From NCBI GenBank assembly GCA_964510065.1, contig CAZEAC010000012.1, positions 17,718 through 81,717 of the forward strand: a stretch of 64,000 nucleotides of DNA, in the 5' to 3' direction. Positions 60,598 through 64,000 of the stretch are shown here, in pieces. The position numbers and the translations under genes are program-made. Under the pieces are notes generated by a model. It ran no database searches. It was not told the origin of the DNA and saw only the letters and a list, made by a program, of their open reading frames with translations. This DNA is from CAZEAC01 sp964510065 (GTDB lineage Bacteria; Bdellovibrionota_C; UBA2361; CAIXSY01). Numbering within the stretch: the first letter of the stretch is position 1; each line of letters starts with the position of its first letter.

Positions 60598-61797
60598 ATG
60601 ACCAGCTCTAAAGAACTTATCGCTCAAACTCAGAAATTCAGCACGAAAAATTACGCGCCGCTCGACGTGGTACTCGCGCGTGGCGAGGGTGCCTGGGTCT
60701 GGGATGTCGAGGGTGAGAAATATCTCGACATGCTCGCGGCCTACAGCGCAATAAATTTCGGACACTGTAATGATCGATTTAAGCGCCGCGCCATGGCGCA
60801 GCTTGAAGAGATAACAATGGTGAGCCGCGCCTTCTACAATGATCAGCTGGGCCCTTTCTGTCAGGAGCTTGCCGAGCTTTGTAGACTTGAGACGGTATTA
60901 CCGATGAATTCAGGGGCTGAAGCGATCGAATCGGCAATTAAGATTGCGAGACGCTGGGGCTACTCCGAGAAGAAAGTCGCGGCGGACCAGGCAAAAATTA
61001 TATGCTTTGGCGGAAACTTTGCCGGACGAACGACTACGATAATTTCATTTAGTTCCGAGCCTGCATATAAGGAAGGATTTGGTCCCTTCACGCCAGGTTT
61101 TGTTGTCGTCCCCTATGGCGATAGCAAGGCAGTAGAGAACGCAATCGACAAGAATACCGTGGCGGTACTGCTTGAGCCGATTCAGGGCGAAGGCGGGATA
61201 ATTATTCCGCCCGATGGATTCCTTAAAAAGATTCGAGAGCTTTGTAGCGCCAACAATGTATTGATGATTGCTGATGAAATTCAAACGGGTCTGTGCCGTA
61301 CCGGGAAACTTTTTGCCTGCGATTACGAGAATGTAATTCCCGACATGTTGGTGCTCGGAAAATCACTTGGCGGTGGCATCACGCCGATTTCGGCGGTAAT
61401 TGGTCGAGATGCGGTGATGCGAGTGCTTACGCCGGGCAGCCATGGAAGTACCTTTGGTGGAAATACTTTTGCGTGCGCGATAGCGCGCGAAGTAATTGCT
61501 TATATAAAAGAGGAGAAGCCTGAGCAGCGTTCGGCGGAGCTAGGCGCGTACCTTCTTAAGGAGCTTAAAAAAATAGAGTCGAAGAAGATTAAGGAGATTC
61601 GTGGCCGCGGACTCATGGTCGGTATTGATGTTCGTCCGGAATTTGGCAAAGCAAAGACTTTTTCTCATAAGCTGAAAGAGCTCGGAGTGTTAAGTAAAGA
61701 TACGCGTGAGCAAACGCTGCGACTTACTCCGCCTTTGGTGATCGATAAGGAGGATCTTGATTGGGGGATCGAGAGAATTAAGCAGGTCTTCGGCTAA
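60598..61797 (+). CDS. rocD: Ornithine aminotransferase
   Basis: RocD transfers the delta-amino group of ornithine to 2-oxoglutarate, giving glutamate semialdehyde in arginine and proline metabolism. The 399-residue protein has YLDMLAAYSAINFGH, MNSGAEAIESAIKIAR, the substrate loop AFYNDQLGPF, LLEPIQGEGGIIIP, ADEIQTGL and the cofactor lysine in LGKSLGGG (Lys255). GSTFGGNTFACA closes the active site. It overlaps the convergent saccharopine dehydrogenase-like gene by 4 bases. Confidence 0.95.
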   Translation: MTSSKELIAQTQKFSTKNYAPLDVVLARGEGAWVWDVEGEKYLDMLAAYSAINFGHCNDRFKRRAMAQLEEITMVSRAFYNDQLGPFCQELAELCRLETVLPMNSGAEAIESAIKIARRWGYSEKKVAADQAKIICFGGNFAGRTTTIISFSSEPAYKEGFGPFTPGFVVVPYGDSKAVENAIDKNTVAVLLEPIQGEGGIIIPPDGFLKKIRELCSANNVLMIADEIQTGLCRTGKLFACDYENVIPDMLVLGKSLGGGITPISAVIGRDAVMRVLTPGSHGSTFGGNTFACAIAREVIAYIKEEKPEQRSAELGAYLLKELKKIESKKIKEIRGRGLMVGIDVRPEFGKAKTFSHKLKELGVLSKDTREQTLRLTPPLVIDKEDLDWGIERIKQVFG

Positions 61798-62903
61798 ATG
61801 AGAATTCCTTCAAGGGCCTTCTCGTCTCTGTAGTGTTTGCCGAATTCATTATTCAGGAAGTCGACGAGTGAGATATCTTCAGCGCAGATGACACGATTTT
61901 TGCACTTCACCTGACCAGTTAAAAACATATCGAGAGGCGCGCACACGCCAGCGGCGGTCGTAAGCTGAATTGCGCTAAAATGTTTACCTTCGAGCACACG
62001 ATTGTACACTGTGCTCGCGTAGGTGCGTTGCATGAAACGGCCTTTTGAAACGCCAGAAACTTCAACCAATATGAGACATTTGTCCTGATTTGTCGTGCTA
62101 ATGCTGCGCTCAAAAACTTTGCGGAGATTTTCGCGGTCATGATCGAAGCGAAGATCGTGCATCAAAAACTTAATGAGTTCACAATGCCCGGGGTAACGCA
62201 CGGATTTATAATTGAGCGATTGAACTTTTCCCTGCAGCGTTTCGCAAAGGGTGCCGAGGCCGCCTGAGGTGTTGAATGCCTCGTATTCGATACCGTCGAG
62301 AGAGAAGTGTTCGTAGCCTTCGAGCGGAAAGGCCAGCCGCTTGTGCCCATTGTCTACGACTTCGCACATGTTGCCATATTCGTTGATCAGTCCCTCGGTT
62401 GACCAGGTCAGGCAGTATTTCAGCCGATTTGAAGGATAGATCGGTAGGGCGCCGACGCGCATTTTTACCGCATCGATCTGATCAAAAGCTTTTACTAGAT
62501 GCATCGCGGCGATACTGATAAAGCCCGGGGCGAGGCCGCACTGCGGCATAAAAAAGGAAGTCCCAGCCTGCGCGGCACGGCTTACGGCTTTCGTAGTCTC
62601 AACGTCTTCTGTGAGATCAAAATAGTGCACTCCGCACTTCGCCGCGATTTCAGCAACGCCGACATTACAGTGAAAGGGAAGGGCGCTTATGACCGCCTGA
62701 GATCCCGTAAGAAGTGCTGCGACGGAGGAATTGTCGTTTAGATCGAGGAGGAAGGGATCGCAGTTTTGCCAGAGCGAGCAGATCTTTTTCGCGCTATCAA
62801 TGTTGTAATCGCAAACTCGAATTTTGTAGCGGCCAGATCGCGAAAGCAGTCCGCATATAGCCTCACCAATTTTTCCGGCGCCAAAGAGAGAAACGGTAAA
62901 CAT
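61794..62903 (-). CDS. Saccharopine dehydrogenase-like oxidoreductase
   Basis: A 369-residue NAD(P)-dependent protein. The Rossmann loop is GAGKIGEAIC (about 8-17), followed by QAVISALPFHCNVGVAEIAAKCGVHYFD-type family sequence (given in parts), PQCGLAPGFIS and TWSTEGLINEY. These fit the saccharopine reductase/dehydrogenase group (Lys9/LYS1), which also includes enzymes of lysine breakdown and carboxyspermidine synthesis. The pairing with rocD suggests basic amino-acid breakdown, but the two genes converge and are not co-transcribed. Confidence 0.85.
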   Translation of the reverse strand: MFTVSLFGAGKIGEAICGLLSRSGRYKIRVCDYNIDSAKKICSLWQNCDPFLLDLNDNSSVAALLTGSQAVISALPFHCNVGVAEIAAKCGVHYFDLTEDVETTKAVSRAAQAGTSFFMPQCGLAPGFISIAAMHLVKAFDQIDAVKMRVGALPIYPSNRLKYCLTWSTEGLINEYGNMCEVVDNGHKRLAFPLEGYEHFSLDGIEYEAFNTSGGLGTLCETLQGKVQSLNYKSVRYPGHCELIKFLMHDLRFDHDRENLRKVFERSISTTNQDKCLILVEVSGVSKGRFMQRTYASTVYNRVLEGKHFSAIQLTTAAGVCAPLDMFLTGQVKCKNRVICAEDISLVDFLNNEFGKHYRDEKALEGILI

Positions 62904-63026
62904 AGGGTATTAGATTCAGAATGTAGAGACTAAGATTTGAGCATTTAGGTGTCTGGAAACGGCGTTTAACAATGCTACAGTAACGCCAACGCTATCTTCA
63001 CCGCCAGGTGAAGATGCAAAAAAAAA

Positions 63027-63109
63027 TGGTGAGGACTGGATTCGAACCAGTGAAGGCGTGAGCCAGCGGATTTACAGTCCGCCCCGTTTAGCCACTTCGG
63101 TACCTCACC
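63027..63109 (-). tRNA. tRNA-Tyr(GUA)
   Basis: A class II tRNA with a long variable arm (CTGGCTCACGCCTTCA region). Acceptor GGTGAGG pairs with CCTCACC; anticodon GTA is in GCGGA-CTGTAAA-TCCGC; the T arm is CTGGTTCGAATCCAG. The discriminator base is A; a full CCA is not encoded. Confidence 0.97.
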
Positions 63110-63164
63110 AAAATTTAAAAAACGGCGACTTCCAGTCTCCGCATTTTAAATTTTGTCCGCCGTG

Positions 63165-63198
63165 CTCTCAACAAAACCTGGCACATTCGGAGGGAATC
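63165..63198. repeat. Fragment copy of the tRNA-Trp 3' end
   Basis: CTCTCAACAAAACCTGGCAC plus a near match to the tRNA-Trp acceptor and T stem (CGGAGGGAATC) recurs at 63253-63286, where it is the real 3' end and flank. The copies are 88 bases apart; three substitutions separate them. The stretch between has a short TCGGTCTCCGACCGA palindrome. Confidence 0.75.
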
Positions 63199-63266
63199 TC
63201 CCTATCTTTGAATCGGTCTCCGACCGATTAAGGTTCGATTCCCTGTCGAGTACTCTCAACAAAACC

Positions 63267-63342
63267 TGGCACGCCCGGAGGGAATCGAACCCCCAACCGC
63301 CGGATTTGGAATCCGGTGCTCTACCAATTGAGCTACGGACGT
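63267..63342 (-). tRNA. tRNA-Trp(CCA)
   Basis: Acceptor ACGTCCG pairs with CGGGCGT (G:T included), discriminator G, and the 3' CCA is encoded. The anticodon arm is CCGGA-TTCCAAA-TCCGG with anticodon CCA. Both ends of this gene are copied nearby: the 3' end at 63165 and the 5' end in the 68-bp array to the right. Confidence 0.97.
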
Positions 63343-63480
63343 ACACTAAACAACCATGTCCGCGGCTTGTCCGCCGTAGCCCGAAGGGCGAAGGCGGGAG
63401 CTACGGACGTACACTAAACAATCACGACCGCGGCTTGTCCGCCGTAGCCCGAAGGGCGAAGGCGGAAGCTTCGGACGTGC
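63330..63480. repeat. 68-bp tandem array of tRNA-Trp 5' end plus palindromic element
   Basis: GAGCTACGGACGTACAC starts at 63330 (in the tRNA gene), 63398, and in decayed form at 63466: a period of exactly 68 bases. Between them lies GCGGCTTGTCCGCCGTAGCC followed by CGAAGGGCGAAGGCGG, the same palindrome family as at 58.8 kb, in inverse orientation. A related hairpin follows at 63491-63514 (CCTCCATCGCC..GGCTACGGAGG). Confidence 0.85.
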
Positions 63481-63515
63481 AAAATCCATCCCTCCATCGC
63501 CAAGGCTACGGAGGG

Positions 63516-63560
63516 TTGATTTTATCGTCCCGGGCCTGCGGCCTGAAACGATAAAATCAA
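63516..63560 (-). terminator. Hairpin directly after tRNA-Thr(GGU)
   Basis: Perfect 13-bp arms, TTGATTTTATCGT (63516-63528) and ACGATAAAATCAA (63548-63560), abut the tRNA 3' end. It probably ends the tRNA transcript or directs 3' trimming; there is no clean T-tract beyond it. Confidence 0.55.
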
Positions 63561-63633
<73 letters not shown>

Positions 63634-63810
63634 AACTCGCCCGCCAAAGCTCCAACTTAATCCCGGCACCATGTCCGGGGGGAAGGAGCGAAAGCGGATA
63701 GGGGAAGCATTATCAGTAAAAACCTCGATTATGTAAATAAGGCGAGGTCATTCGTAGGGTTATTTACAATATTTACTGATGTGGCTAACAATAGCGGGCG
63801 GTAAACCAGC

Positions 63811-63883
63811 GCCAACTTAGCTCAACTGGTAGAGCAACGGTTTTGTAAACCGTAGGTTTCGGGTTCGAGTCCCGAAGTTGGCT
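63811..63883 (+). tRNA. tRNA-Thr(UGU)
   Basis: Acceptor GCCAACT pairs with AGTTGGC; anticodon arm ACGGT-TTTGTAA-ACCGT with anticodon TGT; T arm TCGGGTTCGAGTCCCGA. CCA not encoded. It is divergent from the Thr(GGU)-Trp-Tyr genes and starts the plus-strand tRNA run. Confidence 0.97.
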
Positions 63884-63940
63884 TTCTGAATATCATGGAA
63901 TTGCTTTAAGCGATCCTTTTACCATATAGTCTTCGCCGAT

Positions 63941-64000
63941 GCGGGAGTAGCTCAGTTGGCTAGAGCATCAGCCTTCCAAGCTGAGGGTCGCGGGTTCGAG
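63941..64000 (+). tRNA. tRNA-Gly(UCC), cut by the window end
   Basis: Starts GCGGGAGTAGCTCAGTTGG; the anticodon arm is TCAGC-CTTCCAA-GCTGA with anticodon TCC; the T arm begins GCGGGTTCGAG where the window ends. It lies 57 bases after tRNA-Thr(UGU), in the same direction. Confidence 0.95.

Noticed and set aside
58813..63480. CRISPR array
   Set aside because: The 68-bp units are complete tandem copies without unique spacers, at most two or three units, and contain tRNA pieces; no cas genes.
63153..63554. 133-codon plus-strand frame across the tRNA-Trp region
   Set aside because: It runs through a tRNA gene and repeat arrays, which explain the sequence.

Overview
The window comes from a Gram-negative bacterium: it carries OmpA-type peptidoglycan-binding domains, a TonB-like protein, TatA, a PilP-like pilus protein, AMIN domains, lipoprotein signals and MinCDE. 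No rRNA is present, so I do not name a phylum; the mix of genes fits a poorly cultured, deltaproteobacterium-like lineage. Most long genes are recognisable housekeeping or envelope genes, separated by two accessory stretches (about 31.3-44.6 kb and 44.6-52 kb) in which most products are unknown.

Layout. 0-3.5 kb: two unknown genes and a tandem pair of PPK2-type polyphosphate kinases. 3.6-15.6 kb: a long minus-strand gene cluster running 15308 to 4325. It has two periplasmic binding proteins fused to OmpA domains, a VWA lipoprotein, a two-helix membrane coiled-coil protein, a PspA/IM30-like coiled coil, a third binding protein, an ABC permease and ATPase, and a double AAA+ ATPase. It starts behind a structured leader and ends at a hairpin terminator. 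This is the best candidate for an undescribed multi-component envelope system. 15.8-21.8 kb: ROK-like kinase, acyltransferase, NAD kinase-like protein, a structured non-coding region and pgpA. 22.1-24.6 kb: minC-minD-minE. 24.7-31.2 kb: alanine dehydrogenase and a tightly coupled folD-gcvT-gcvH-gcvP run linking one-carbon folate metabolism to glycine cleavage.

31.3-44.6 kb: exported and membrane proteins whose order and layout resemble the traW-traU-trbC-(x)-traF-traH-traG segment of an F-type conjugation system, without the ATPase, coupling protein or relaxase. It is interrupted by an AAA/DUF4143 gene broken by a pentanucleotide repeat. 44.6-52 kb: unknown proteins, a locally duplicated and decaying gene family, an M16 peptidase remnant, and a VapBC toxin-antitoxin pair lying between two copies of the 3' end of the neighbouring tonB-like gene.

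52-64 kb: tonB-like, tatA, an AMIN-domain protein, a GxxExxY nuclease-fold gene flanked by direct repeats, comM with a hairpin over its ribosome binding site, pilP-like, asnS, rocD, a saccharopine dehydrogenase-like gene and six tRNA genes. The tRNA ends are decorated with tandem 68-bp repeats that combine a tRNA-end fragment with a short palindromic element. Palindromic repeat families recur through the window.
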